A DNA stretch of 64,000 bases from Halorubrum sp. 48-1-W. Lineage in GTDB: Archaea > Halobacteriota > Halobacteria > Halobacteriales > Haloferacaceae. Every line of letters begins with the position of its first letter. Within the stretch, counting starts at the first letter, position 1. The stretch is from contig NZ_QMIM01000011.1 in NCBI RefSeq assembly GCF_003287355.1, positions 62,001 through 126,000 of the forward strand, given 5' to 3'. Under the pieces are notes generated by a model. That model ran no database searches and was not told where the DNA came from. It saw only the letters and a program-made list of their open reading frames with translations. A program made the translations under genes and the position numbers. Positions 35,888 to 44,996 of the stretch are shown piece after piece.

Positions 35888-36931
35888 ATGACGGACCCGA
35901 TACTGGAATTCGAGAACGTCGACATTCGCTATCGGACGGAGAAAGGAAACGACGTATACGCGGTCAACGACGCGTCGTTCTCGATAGACCGGCACGACTA
36001 CTTCGGGCTGGTCGGCGAGAGCGGGTGCGGCAAGAGTACGATCGCGGACGCCATCGTCGGTGGCCTCGACTCCAACGGCGAGGTCACCTCCGGGACGATC
36101 CGGTACAAGGGCGAGGAGATCCAGGACTACTCCGAGTCGGAGTTCAACGAGAACGTCCGGTGGAAGGAGATATCGGTCATCCCCCAGTCGTCGATGAACA
36201 GCCTGGACCCGGTGATGAAGCTGAGCAACCAGGCGGTCGAGATGGCGAAGTACCACACCGACCTCACGAAGACGGAGGCGGTCGACCGCCTGCGTGAGCT
36301 GTTCGAGGTCGTCGGGCTCTCCGAGTCGCGGATCCACGACTACCCGCACCAGTTCTCCGGCGGGATGCAACAGCGGGCGATCATCGCGTTCGCGCTGTAC
36401 CTCCAGCCTAGCCTCATCATCGCCGACGAGCCGACGACGGCGCTGGACGTGATCATGCAGGACCAGATTATCGACTACATCAACGGCCTGAAAGACGAGT
36501 GGGACATCAGCATGCTGATGATCACCCACGACATCTCGGTCGTCTTCGAGAACTGCGACTCGATGGCCGTGATGCACGGCGGGCAGGTCGCCGAGACAGG
36601 GAGCGTGGTCGACGTGTACGACAGGCCGCGTCACCCGTACGCGATCCTGTTACAGAACGCGTTCCCGGACGTACGGTTCCCGGACCGCGAGCTGGCGGTC
36701 ATCGACGGGCACCCGCCGCAACTCCGCGACGAGGTGGACTTCTGTACGTTCGCCGACCGGTGTCCGTGGGCCCAGCCCGAGTGTCGCGAGGGTGCCCCGG
36801 ACGCCCAGCCCGTCGCCGGCGACGACGACCATCAGGCCTGGTGTGTCCGGGCCGACGAGATGGAGGAACTGGCGGCCGATCACCTCGAACCGAACGCCGA
36901 CGAGGAGAGCATCCTGGAGGGACAAGAATGA
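35888..36931 (+). CDS. ABC transporter ATP-binding protein (DppD-like)
   Basis: 347 residues, directly abutting the permease stop. Walker A is [12 protein letters not shown], the signature [16 protein letters not shown] and Walker [13 protein letters not shown]. The C-terminus has the oligopeptide-transporter cysteine motif [14 protein letters not shown], which in some homologues binds an iron-sulfur cluster. It pairs with the next gene as an ATPase heterodimer. Its stop overlaps the next start (ATGA). Confidence 0.92.
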   Translation: MTDPILEFENVDIRYRTEKGNDVYAVNDASFSIDRHDYFGLVGESGCGKSTIADAIVGGLDSNGEVTSGTIRYKGEEIQDYSESEFNENVRWKEISVIPQSSMNSLDPVMKLSNQAVEMAKYHTDLTKTEAVDRLRELFEVVGLSESRIHDYPHQFSGGMQQRAIIAFALYLQPSLIIADEPTTALDVIMQDQIIDYINGLKDEWDISMLMITHDISVVFENCDSMAVMHGGQVAETGSVVDVYDRPRHPYAILLQNAFPDVRFPDRELAVIDGHPPQLRDEVDFCTFADRCPWAQPECREGAPDAQPVAGDDDHQAWCVRADEMEELAADHLEPNADEESILEGQE

Positions 36932-37992
36932 GCGCGAACGATCCCGTCCTCGAACTCCAGTCGGTGGACAAACACTTCCAGACGACGTCGAGCTTCGTCG
37001 AGTCGGTCAAAGAGCGGATCTTCGGGGAGGGCCCGAAGCTGGTCCGTGCCGTCGACGACCTGGACATGACGCTCGAACAGAACCAGGTCCAGGGCGTCAT
37101 CGGCGAGAGCGGCTGTGGAAAGACGACGCTCCTGCGGACCGTGATGGGGCTGTACGACCCGTCTGGCGGAGACATCCGATTCCAGGGGCAGTCGACGAGC
37201 GAGTTCGACAAGTCCGACTGGAAGGAGTTCCGTCGGAAGGTTCAGATCGTGTTCCAGGACCCGTTCAACTCTCTGGACCCGAAGTTCAGCGTCCGGCGCA
37301 CGATCGCCGAGCCGCTGGAGATACACAATATCGAGTACGAGCGGTCGGACATCGAGGAGATGCTGGAGAAGGTCGGACTGACGCCCGCGAGCCAGTACAT
37401 CCAACAGTTCCCGAACCAGCTTTCGGGCGGAGAGAAACAGCGCGTCGCCATCGCGCGAGCGCTCATTACCGACCCCGAAGTGATCCTCGCCGACGAGCCG
37501 TCGTCGATGCTCGACGTCTCGACGCAGGCGTCGATCCTCAACCTGTTGAACGATCTGACCACCGAGTTCGGCGTCTCGATGATCTACATCTCCCACGACC
37601 TCTCGACGGTATCGTACGTCTGTGACGAGATCAACGTGATGTATCTGGGACGGATCGTCGAGAAGGCCGAGACCCGGAAGCTACTCTCGGACCCGAAACA
37701 CCCGTACACGAAGGCGCTGATCCAGTCGATCCCGATCCCCGACCCGCACCACGAGCGCGAGCGAGCGACGATCGGCGGGGAGCCGGGCGACCCGATCGAC
37801 ATGCCGGAGGGGTGTCGGTTCAAGACCCGCTGTCCGGAACGGATGGACGTCTGTGACCACGAACCGCTGGACGTCGATCCGGACGGTGACGGGGAGCGCA
37901 CGGTCGCCTGTCACCTCTACTACGATCACGAAACGACGGCCGGCCAGGTGAACGAGCCGGCCGGGGAACACACTCCGGAGACACCGACATGA
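36928..37992 (+). CDS. ABC transporter ATP-binding protein (DppF-like)
   Basis: 354 residues, start [20 protein letters not shown]. Walker A is GESGCGKTTLLRT, the Q-loop VFQDPFNSLDPKFS, the signature LSGGEKQRVAIARAL and Walker B VILADEPSSMLD. The C-terminal cysteine motif is CRFKTRCPERMDVC. The ATG overlaps the upstream stop by 4 bases, and its own stop overlaps a 40-codon ORF in the same ATGA manner. Confidence 0.92.
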   Translation: MSANDPVLELQSVDKHFQTTSSFVESVKERIFGEGPKLVRAVDDLDMTLEQNQVQGVIGESGCGKTTLLRTVMGLYDPSGGDIRFQGQSTSEFDKSDWKEFRRKVQIVFQDPFNSLDPKFSVRRTIAEPLEIHNIEYERSDIEEMLEKVGLTPASQYIQQFPNQLSGGEKQRVAIARALITDPEVILADEPSSMLDVSTQASILNLLNDLTTEFGVSMIYISHDLSTVSYVCDEINVMYLGRIVEKAETRKLLSDPKHPYTKALIQSIPIPDPHHERERATIGGEPGDPIDMPEGCRFKTRCPERMDVCDHEPLDVDPDGDGERTVACHLYYDHETTAGQVNEPAGEHTPETPT

Positions 37993-38111
37993 CTCGATAC
38001 GACCCGAGAGCGAACACGCGACCCGACGTGCAACGAGCGACGAACGCCCTCGTAGCCGGAGACGGCGAGGGGGGCAGAGCGAGATCCCAACCCGGAGGTG
38101 AGCGCCCGTGA
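37989..38111 (+). CDS. Possible 40-residue bridging protein in the ABC operon
   Basis: It starts MTRYDPRANTRPDVQRATNA and ends GGRARSQPGGERP. Its ATG overlaps the DppF-like stop (ATGA) and its TGA overlaps the GTG start of the next permease (GTGA), so all 123 bases are accounted for by interlocked starts and stops. The composition is basic and Gly/Arg-rich, unlike the acidic neighbours, and no membrane helix is seen. It may be a translational relay rather than a functional protein. No family is recognised. Confidence 0.45.
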   Translation: MTRYDPRANTRPDVQRATNALVAGDGEGGRARSQPGGERP

Positions 38112-39106
38112 GCCGTCTGAGCTACTTCGTCCGCCGGACGGCGATAACGGTGGGGCTGATCTTCCTCGTCGCCTCGGCGCTGTTCTTCTTCTTCCGGGCG
38201 ATGCCGGGGGATTACTCGTCGCTACTGGTCCAACAGGGGATGAACCCCGAACAGATCGAACGGCTCCGGGCCGACTGGGGACTTGACGCACCCCTGTACG
38301 TCCAGTACTACGAGTACATCACCAACCTCCTGACCGGGAACGCGGGGCAGTCCTTCCGCTTCAGCGAGCCGGTCTGGGAGCTCGTGGCCCCGCGGATCTT
38401 GAACTCGTTCGTGCTGGTCGCACCGGCCATCACGGCGACGTACATCGTCGGCGGGCTGTTCGGCGCGTACATCGGGCGTCGCCGCGGGAGCCCGCTCGAG
38501 AAGTCGGGGATCATCTCGGTCTCCGTCTTCCACTCGATCCCGGACTTCTTCCTCGGGATCATGCTGATCGCGCTGTTCTCCTCGACGCTGGGGATCTTCC
38601 CGACGTCGGGGATGCTCCCGCCGGCGGCGATGCTCCAAGTCCAGGACCAGGCGTACTGGCAACGGTTCCTGTTGCCGGAGTTCTGGAGACACTACACGCT
38701 ACCGTTCATGACGGTGCTCCTCTACTTCATGCAGTATCCGACGCTGATCATGCGTAACAGCGTCGTCGAGGTGAGCAACCAGGAGTACCTCCACTACCAC
38801 CGGCTGAAGGGGCTTCCCGAGTCGAAGCTACTCCGGAAGATCATTCGTCACGCCTCGCTACCGGTCATCACGCTGTATCCGATCTCGCTGGCGGCGTCGA
38901 TCAGCGGGCTCGTCCTGATCGAGGTCGTGTTCAACTGGCCCGGGATCGGCCAGCTGCTCGTCTCCTCGGTTCTGGCGAGGGACTTCCCCGTGATCCAGTT
39001 CGTGTTCCTCATCGCGGCCGTCTGGGTCATCATCGGGAACTTCGTCGTCGACCTCCTGTACGGCGTGCTGGATCCGCGCGTGTCCGTCGCCGGCGACGAG
39101 GACTGA
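38108..39106 (+). CDS. Dipeptide/oligopeptide-type ABC transporter permease (DppB-like)
   Basis: 332 residues from the GTG at 38108. The DppB hallmarks are the first helix after YFVRRTAITVGLIFLVASA, then RAMPGDYSSLL, LRADWGLDAPLYVQYYEYI and NLLTGNAGQSFRF. The coupling loop is YLHYHRLKGLPESKLLRKII, and the C-terminal YGVLDPRVSV is typical. It would form the membrane channel with the DppC-like permease. The start overlaps the small bridging ORF's stop. Confidence 0.9.
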   Translation: MSRLSYFVRRTAITVGLIFLVASALFFFFRAMPGDYSSLLVQQGMNPEQIERLRADWGLDAPLYVQYYEYITNLLTGNAGQSFRFSEPVWELVAPRILNSFVLVAPAITATYIVGGLFGAYIGRRRGSPLEKSGIISVSVFHSIPDFFLGIMLIALFSSTLGIFPTSGMLPPAAMLQVQDQAYWQRFLLPEFWRHYTLPFMTVLLYFMQYPTLIMRNSVVEVSNQEYLHYHRLKGLPESKLLRKIIRHASLPVITLYPISLAASISGLVLIEVVFNWPGIGQLLVSSVLARDFPVIQFVFLIAAVWVIIGNFVVDLLYGVLDPRVSVAGDED

Positions 39107-39215
39107 GGGCGTCCTCGTCGACACCGACGGCCACGCCGGCCCGTTCATATGTTCGATCTCGAGCCATGAGGCGGGTCGAGACGTAACGTACGTCAGAAAT
39201 TCTAAGTATCACAAA

Positions 39216-39225
39216 TTTTTTAAAT
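39216..39225 (+). promoter_or_regulatory. TATA-like box for the substrate-binding protein gene
   Basis: TTTTTAAATA lies about 25-32 bases before the ATG at 39248, so the binding protein probably has its own strong transcript beyond operon read-through. Confidence 0.5.
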
Positions 39226-39247
39226 AGTTCCTTCGAACGCATAAGAC

Positions 39248-41098
39248 ATGCCACCAAGTGGCAACCGCGTGGAGGAGAAGGGTATCGACCGTCGGCAAGC
39301 ACTGAAAGTCATCTCCGTGGCCTCTGCCGCGGCCCTCGCCGGCTGTGGCGGGAACGGCGAGGGCGGCGACGGCGGCGACGACGGGGGGGGCGGCGACGAC
39401 GGAGGAGGCGACGACGACGGCGGCGACGACGACGGCGGCGACGGAGGAAGCAGTCCGGAGGGCCTCGGGGAGCGCGTCCCCACGTTGACCTTCCAGTACT
39501 GGTCGGACCAGGGGCCGCCGACGGTGCTGTTCGAGGAGACCATCTCGAGCATCCAGTCGGTCGCCTCGGACATCGGCATCGAGGTGGAGACACAGCCGAT
39601 GACGACCGCGGAGGGCATCACGGCGGTCAGCGACGACGTGCGCGACTTCCACCTGGCCGTGAACAGCCACGGGCCGGACCCGGGCCGACTCGATCCCAAC
39701 GGGCTGTTACAGGCGTACAGCATCGGTAACGCCGGATCGAACGGGCAGTACAACCCGTCGAACTACGCCAACACGGAGTACTCGGATCTCGTCAACGAGC
39801 AGGTGTCGATGGGCGTTCCCGACGAGCGTCGAGAGGTCGTCGGCGAGGCGATGAGCCTCTACTCGGAGGACCTCCCGTTCATCCCGACGATCGAGCGACC
39901 GACGACGGCCGCGATCAACACCGACATGGTGGAACCGGTCGAGGCGGGCGGTGCGGGCCTCTCCGCGGTTAACTGGGCCGCACTGGTCGAGTCGGGTGCT
40001 CAGACGACGGGCGGCACCGACACGATCCTTGCGAACCTCCCGGGGGAGTTCCTCACGGACAGCTTCTACCCGACGGTCGGCGACACCGACTCGCTGGGGC
40101 TGTACACGCAACTGACGCACTCGCCGCTGATGCTGTACGACTCCGACTACGAACGGGTTCCCGTGCTCGCGGAGGACTGGGAGGTCTCCGACGACGGGAC
40201 GGAGGTGACGTTCAACCTCCGCGACGCCACGTTCCACAACGGGGAGCCGGTGACCGCGAGCGACGTCAAGTGGACCTACGAGTTCCTGAGCGAGCAGTAC
40301 CACGACGGGCCCTACCAGTGGACGGACCTCCCGGAGGACCTGACCGTAGAGGCCGTCGACGAGACGACCGCTCGCTTCGAGACGCCGGAGCCGGCACCGA
40401 CGCTGTTGACCGCACAGTTGCCGACGTTCGGCGTGTTGCCGCGTGACGCATACGTCGACGCCGGCATCGAGGAGAACCCGACCGACTTCGAGGACCCCAT
40501 GATCGGCGCGGGCCCCTACGAGATCGCGACGTACAACAACCAGGAGAACATCGAGCTGGTGCCCCACGACGGGAACCCGGCGTTCGAAGTGGAGTCGCCG
40601 ATCATCATGTCGATCTACGACAGCGTCTCGGCGGTCCGCCGGGCCTTCGAGAACGGGGAACTCGGCATCGCGGTAACGCTGACGCCGGACGCCGGCCGAC
40701 AGATCGGCGAGACGATGGGCGACACCGCCCAGATCGTCAACGGGGCGGCGTTCCTGCCGTTCGGCATGATGCCGCAGATGTCCTACGCGCCCGGGATGCA
40801 CCACGAGTTCCGGCAGGCGCTCTCACACATGGTCGACCGGCAGGGCCTGAACGAGACGTACGCCTTCGGGGAGTCCGACGTGGTGACGTACTGTACGTTC
40901 AACTCCCAACAACACCCCTGGTACAACGAGGACGTCCTCACGGAGGCCGGCCCGGAGACTCGCGACGTCGAGGCTGCCCGGCAGGTCCTCGAGGACGCTG
41001 GCTGGGGCTGGGACGACGACGGCAACCTCTACTACCCCGAGGACGCGGACCTCGAGGCGTGGCCCGAGGGCGAGGAGCCGAACCCGGACAACTTCTGA
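39248..41098 (+). CDS. SBP_bac_5-type substrate-binding lipoprotein, apparently circularly permuted
   Basis: 616 residues. A Tat-type signal (DRRQALKVISVASAAALAGC) ends at a lipobox Cys33, followed by an Asp/Gly linker to about 72. Residues 78-245 (LTFQYW, then IGIEVETQPMTT, then NYANTEYSDLVNEQ, then SEDLPFIPTIERP) look like the segment that normally closes the C-terminus of SBP_bac_5 proteins. The usual N-terminal start only comes at about 256 (GTDTILANLPGEFLTDS, then VPVLAEDWEVSDDGTEVTFN and FHNGEPVTASDVKWTYEFL). The protein stops at LEAWPEGEEPNPDNF, where ordinary members would continue into that closing segment. It is probably the ligand receptor of the upstream ABC transporter. Confidence 0.88.
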   Translation: MPPSGNRVEEKGIDRRQALKVISVASAAALAGCGGNGEGGDGGDDGGGGDDGGGDDDGGDDDGGDGGSSPEGLGERVPTLTFQYWSDQGPPTVLFEETISSIQSVASDIGIEVETQPMTTAEGITAVSDDVRDFHLAVNSHGPDPGRLDPNGLLQAYSIGNAGSNGQYNPSNYANTEYSDLVNEQVSMGVPDERREVVGEAMSLYSEDLPFIPTIERPTTAAINTDMVEPVEAGGAGLSAVNWAALVESGAQTTGGTDTILANLPGEFLTDSFYPTVGDTDSLGLYTQLTHSPLMLYDSDYERVPVLAEDWEVSDDGTEVTFNLRDATFHNGEPVTASDVKWTYEFLSEQYHDGPYQWTDLPEDLTVEAVDETTARFETPEPAPTLLTAQLPTFGVLPRDAYVDAGIEENPTDFEDPMIGAGPYEIATYNNQENIELVPHDGNPAFEVESPIIMSIYDSVSAVRRAFENGELGIAVTLTPDAGRQIGETMGDTAQIVNGAAFLPFGMMPQMSYAPGMHHEFRQALSHMVDRQGLNETYAFGESDVVTYCTFNSQQHPWYNEDVLTEAGPETRDVEAARQVLEDAGWGWDDDGNLYYPEDADLEAWPEGEEPNPDNF

Positions 41099-41238
41099 CC
41101 GGCGTCGGTCACGACCCGGGAACGCCCTATTATTGTTCGCAGAACGTACCGAGTTTCGACGCCGTGATGGATCTGAACGGCGGATCCGCGGCGTCACCCA
41201 GAACCTTTTTTTAGAAGAGTCTCACACAGTAACTCGCC

Positions 41239-42018
41239 ATGCGAAAGGTTAGATTCCGAGATCCGGCCGGATCCGTCCGTACCGGCGAATGGACCGACGA
41301 TGACGAGATCCGGTTCGGCGGGGAGCAGTTCGACCCGTCCGAGGTCGACGTCCTCCCACCGACCGAACCGAGCAAGATCGTCTGTGTCGGCCTCAACTAC
41401 TCCGCGCACGCCGAGGAGACCGACTCGGAGGTCCCCGAGCGGCCGCTGTTGTTCCTGAAGGGGCCGAACACCCTCGCGGGCCACGGTGACACGATATCGT
41501 TACCCGAAGGGAAAGAACGAGTCGACCACGAGGCCGAGTTCGGCGTCGTCATCGGCGAGCAGTGTCGAAACGTCCCCGAGGACCGCGTCGAGGAGGTCAT
41601 CGCGGGGTACACCTGCGTGAACGACCTCTCGAACCGTGACGACCAGCGGAAAGAACAGAACTGGGTCCGTGGGAAGGCGTTCGACAACTCCGCGCCGGTC
41701 GGGCCGGTCGTCGCCGACCCGGAACACGTCCCCGACGACGCGACGATCAAGCTGACGGTCAACGGCGAGGAGAAACAGCACTCCTCGATCGACGACCTGA
41801 TCTTCTCCGTCCCGGAGCTCATAAGCGAGATCACGAAGCTGATCACGCTCGAGCGCGGCGACATCATCGCGACCGGGACGCCCTCGGGCATCAGCCCGCT
41901 CAGTGACGGCGACACGGTCGCGATCGAGATCGAGGGGGTCGGTCGACTGGAACACGACATCGTCGGACCCGAGGAGTTCTCCGGCGACGTCGACCACCGG
42001 TTCATGCCGAACCAGTGA
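41239..42018 (+). CDS. Fumarylacetoacetate hydrolase family protein
   Basis: 259 residues. The FAH-fold motifs are IVCVGLNYSAHAEE, FLKGPNT, the metal-binding DHEAEFGVVIGEQC, GYTCVNDLSNRDDQR and the terminal IATGTPSGISPL. Members hydrolyse, decarboxylate or hydrate 2-oxo acids from aromatic or sugar catabolism. A TATA-like CTTTTTTTAG tract (41205-41214) is 27 bases before the ATG, so it has its own promoter. It closes the putative catabolic cluster. Confidence 0.9.
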   Translation: MRKVRFRDPAGSVRTGEWTDDDEIRFGGEQFDPSEVDVLPPTEPSKIVCVGLNYSAHAEETDSEVPERPLLFLKGPNTLAGHGDTISLPEGKERVDHEAEFGVVIGEQCRNVPEDRVEEVIAGYTCVNDLSNRDDQRKEQNWVRGKAFDNSAPVGPVVADPEHVPDDATIKLTVNGEEKQHSSIDDLIFSVPELISEITKLITLERGDIIATGTPSGISPLSDGDTVAIEIEGVGRLEHDIVGPEEFSGDVDHRFMPNQ

Positions 42019-42583
42019 CCGACGCCGAACGGGCTCGGAAGGCTCGGCGTGGACGGGCCTCCACGACGGACGCGTAACACGAGACGACGGGAACACGGGA
42101 CCGACCGAACCGAGAACGACGACACGGAGGCACACGATCGGCGGAGCCGAACTCGCACGACGCCCAAAAGGGAAACGGGACCGCGTGTCCGATCCGTCGA
42201 GTCCCACGACGACGCCCGTGAATCCCATAAACATCAATATTTTATATATCACCGTTTACCGATAGTATACGCCAATATTTTCCACAAGTTTTTGTATAGG
42301 TGAAAGTAGCTCGATAGACTAGAGGTTCTATATAGCGATTTAGAGCTGAATAATCGAATTCAGTCACGACGTGGTCCAACGATCGAGAGATATCGATGTC
42401 GGTTCGAAGAAAACACTGAGATGGGATCCAAACCAGGTTAGACGTCGACTGCGTCGGAACGCTCGGATCGTGTTTACGATCGTTGGCATACCGAGAAAGT
42501 ATAGTAATTCAGGTATTTCATGAGTATCATAGTATTTTCGATACTATGTCGGCGTCGATCCACAGCCCGGATCCGTCACGCTC
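42019..42583. other. AT-rich spacer between the accessory cluster and Trm-G10, with palindrome
   Basis: About 565 bases without a supported gene. 42230-42540 is strikingly AT-rich. At 42528-42548 there is a perfect palindrome catagtat/atactatg with a 5-base tttcg loop, about 40 bases before the next ATG, and related gtat half-sites precede it. Like the tbp-side spacer, it flanks the catabolic cluster. Confidence 0.45.
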
Positions 42584-43648
42584 ATGCGGCGTCCTCCCGG
42601 AGTTCCGGGCGTGTACTGGCTCGAACTCGCGGGCGAGACGGACGCGTTCGCGGCCTACGAGGCGACGACGGGCGCGGCCGGCGTCGAACTCCTCGCGCCC
42701 GGTATCGCGCGCGCCGGCGGCGTCGGCGAGGGGATCGACCGGCTGGCGTACACCCGCGCCGTTCACGAGGCGGTCGCCCGGACCGACGCGACGGTCCCTA
42801 CAGCGGTCGCCGCCCTCGAGGCCGTGCCGATCGATCGGGAGGGGAGCGTCGCGGTCCGCGCCCGCAACGTCCGGAACACGACCGACGTCTCCACGGCCGA
42901 CGCCGAGCGGGCGCTCGGGAGCGTCCTCGTCGACCGTGGGTTCCCGGTCGACCTCGACGACCCCGACCACGTCCTTCGCGCGCTGTTCGCCGCGGGTGAA
43001 CGCGCCGACCACGACGCGGTCGCCGGCGCGGACGGGGGGACCGCCTCCGTCTGCGCGCTTGGCTGGGTCGCCCGGGAGACGACCCGCGAGTTCGCGCCCG
43101 ATCCGACCGATCGGCCCTTCTTCCAGCCGGGGAGCATGGCCCCCGCGGACGCCCGCGCGTACGTCAACCTCGCCGGGGCGGCCCCCGGCCGGACCCTGCT
43201 CGACCCGATGTGCGGGACCGGCGGGCTCCCGCTGGAGGCGGGGCTCGTCGGGGCCAACTCGATCGCCTGCGACGCTCAAGCGAAGATGGTCCGCGGGACG
43301 AGGGAGAACCTCCGGGCGTACGTGGGGCACGGCGACGGCGACGGCTCGCCGGGGTGGCACGTCGCCCGCGGCGACGCCACCGACCTGCCGCTCGTCGACG
43401 ACGCGGTCGACGGCGTCGCCTTCGACGCGCCCTACGGCAGACAGTCCAAGATCGCCCGCCACGAGCTCGCGGACCTCGTCGCCGGCGCGCTCGCGGAGGC
43501 CGCCCGCGTCGCTCCCCGCGCCGTCCTCGTCGCCGACCGCGACTGGCGGGGTCGCGCCCGCGAGGCGGGCTGGGACGTCGCCACAGCCTTCGAGCGTCGG
43601 GTTCATCGGTCGCTGACCAGACACGTGCTGGTCCTCGACCGGGAGTGA
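42584..43648 (+). CDS. tRNA (guanine10-N2)-dimethyltransferase (Trm-G10)
   Basis: 354 residues. An N-terminal THUMP-containing RNA-binding half (to about 160) precedes a Rossmann methyltransferase domain with the SAM loop LLDPMCGTGGLPLEAGL and the amino-methylation motif FDAPYG (a D-x-P-Y type catalytic site). It methylates G10 of tRNA. An in-frame GTG at 42611 would start VYWLELAGETD, closer to the usual family N-terminus, so the true start is uncertain by nine residues. Confidence 0.88.
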   Translation: MRRPPGVPGVYWLELAGETDAFAAYEATTGAAGVELLAPGIARAGGVGEGIDRLAYTRAVHEAVARTDATVPTAVAALEAVPIDREGSVAVRARNVRNTTDVSTADAERALGSVLVDRGFPVDLDDPDHVLRALFAAGERADHDAVAGADGGTASVCALGWVARETTREFAPDPTDRPFFQPGSMAPADARAYVNLAGAAPGRTLLDPMCGTGGLPLEAGLVGANSIACDAQAKMVRGTRENLRAYVGHGDGDGSPGWHVARGDATDLPLVDDAVDGVAFDAPYGRQSKIARHELADLVAGALAEAARVAPRAVLVADRDWRGRAREAGWDVATAFERRVHRSLTRHVLVLDRE

Positions 43649-43793
43649 GCCGGGACCGTGAAGGCCGGTCCGGAAGCGACGTGAGAGTGAAACCGAACGT
43701 CGGGTTTCCGCGCGTTTCGGTGGTCTTCCGGACAGCTTTCAGTTTCGCCGTGGCCGGGCAATCGTTAAGTGATCGGCGGGGAGTGATCTCCCC

Positions 43794-44921
43794 ATGCCCG
43801 GGGACGCCGACGACGACATGCTCGCGTGGGACGAATCGGTGTTCCGCGACGAGTCGGTGTTCGAGATCGACCACGTCCCCGAGACGTTCCACCACCGCGA
43901 GAGCCAACTCGAGAGCCTCAAGTACGCGCTCCGTCCCGCGGTCAGGGGCTCCCGCCCGCTCAACACGATCGTCCGGGGGCCGCCGGGAACGGGCAAGACC
44001 ACCGCGGTACAGAAGCTCTTCGCGGAACTGCGCGCGCGTACCGAGGTCCGAACCGTCCGCGTGAACTGCCAGGTCGACTCGACCCGCTACGCCGTCTTCT
44101 CCCGGCTCTTCGAGGGGATATTCGAGTACGAGCCGCCCTCCTCGGGGATCTCTTTCAAGAAGCTGTTCGGCCAGATCACTGACCGGCTCGTCGACGAGGA
44201 CGAGGTGCTCGTGGTGGCGCTCGACGACGTGAACTATCTCTTTTATGAAAACGAGGCGTCGGACACGCTCTACTCGCTTTTGCGCGCGCACGAGGCGCAC
44301 TCCGGCGCGAAGATCGGGGTGATCGTCGTCTCTTCGGACCTCTCGCTCGACGTCATCGACGACCTCGACGGTCGGGTCCAGTCGGTGTTCCGTCCCGAAG
44401 AGGTGTACTTCCCGGTGTACGACGCGACCGAGATCTACGACATCCTCGGCGAGCGCGCGGATCGAGGGTTCCACGAGGGCGTCATCGGCGACGCGGAGTT
44501 GGACCGGGTGGCCGAACTGACCGCCGAGAGCGGCGACCTCCGCGTCGGGATCGACCTCCTGCGTCGCGCGGGGCTCAACGCCGAGATGCGCGCCTCGAAG
44601 GCGATCGCGACCGAGGACGTCGAGTCCGCCTACGACAAGTCGAAACACGTCCACCTCTCGCGGTCGCTCCGCGGGCTCTCGGAGTCCGAGCGCGCGCTCG
44701 CCCGCGTGCTCGCGGACGTCGACGGCGAGCAGGCCGGGACGGTGTACGAGGCGTTCCACGAGGCGACGGGCCTCGGGTACACCCGCTACTCGGAGATCAT
44801 CAACAAGCTCGACCAGCTCGGCGTGATCGACGCCGAGTACGCCGACGTCGAGGGACGCGGGCGCTCGCGCGAGCTCTCCCTCGCGTACGACGCCGAAGCG
44901 GTGCTCGACCGCCTGGAGTAA
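43794..44921 (+). CDS. Orc1/Cdc6 family replication initiator
   Basis: 375 residues. AAA+ motifs are Walker A VRGPPGTGKTTAVQ and Walker B VVALDDVNYLFY, with the arginine-rich sensor region GDLRVGIDLLRRAG. The C-terminal winged helix contains TGLGYTRYSEIINKLDQLG. Archaeal members recognise origin repeats and load MCM. Haloarchaea have many paralogues, only some origin-linked. The 145-base upstream spacer shows no ORB-like repeats, so an origin here is not supported. A short inverted gaaacc/ggtttc pair is present at about 43691-43710. Confidence 0.93.
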   Translation: MPGDADDDMLAWDESVFRDESVFEIDHVPETFHHRESQLESLKYALRPAVRGSRPLNTIVRGPPGTGKTTAVQKLFAELRARTEVRTVRVNCQVDSTRYAVFSRLFEGIFEYEPPSSGISFKKLFGQITDRLVDEDEVLVVALDDVNYLFYENEASDTLYSLLRAHEAHSGAKIGVIVVSSDLSLDVIDDLDGRVQSVFRPEEVYFPVYDATEIYDILGERADRGFHEGVIGDAELDRVAELTAESGDLRVGIDLLRRAGLNAEMRASKAIATEDVESAYDKSKHVHLSRSLRGLSESERALARVLADVDGEQAGTVYEAFHEATGLGYTRYSEIINKLDQLGVIDAEYADVEGRGRSRELSLAYDAEAVLDRLE

Positions 44922-44996
44922 GTCGACGACGGTCCCGTCGCGATCGAGTCGAACGACGGCGACGCCTTTTCAATCCCTCCACGCGCACCCGGGGAC

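Noticed and set aside
41205-41214. T-rich tract before the FAH gene as a terminator of the binding-protein gene
   Set aside because: Its distance to the FAH start fits a TATA-like promoter box better, although a dual role cannot be excluded.
43649-43793. Replication origin upstream of orc1/cdc6
   Set aside because: The spacer is only 145 bases, not AT-rich, and shows no repeated ORB-like elements; only a small inverted gaaacc pair.
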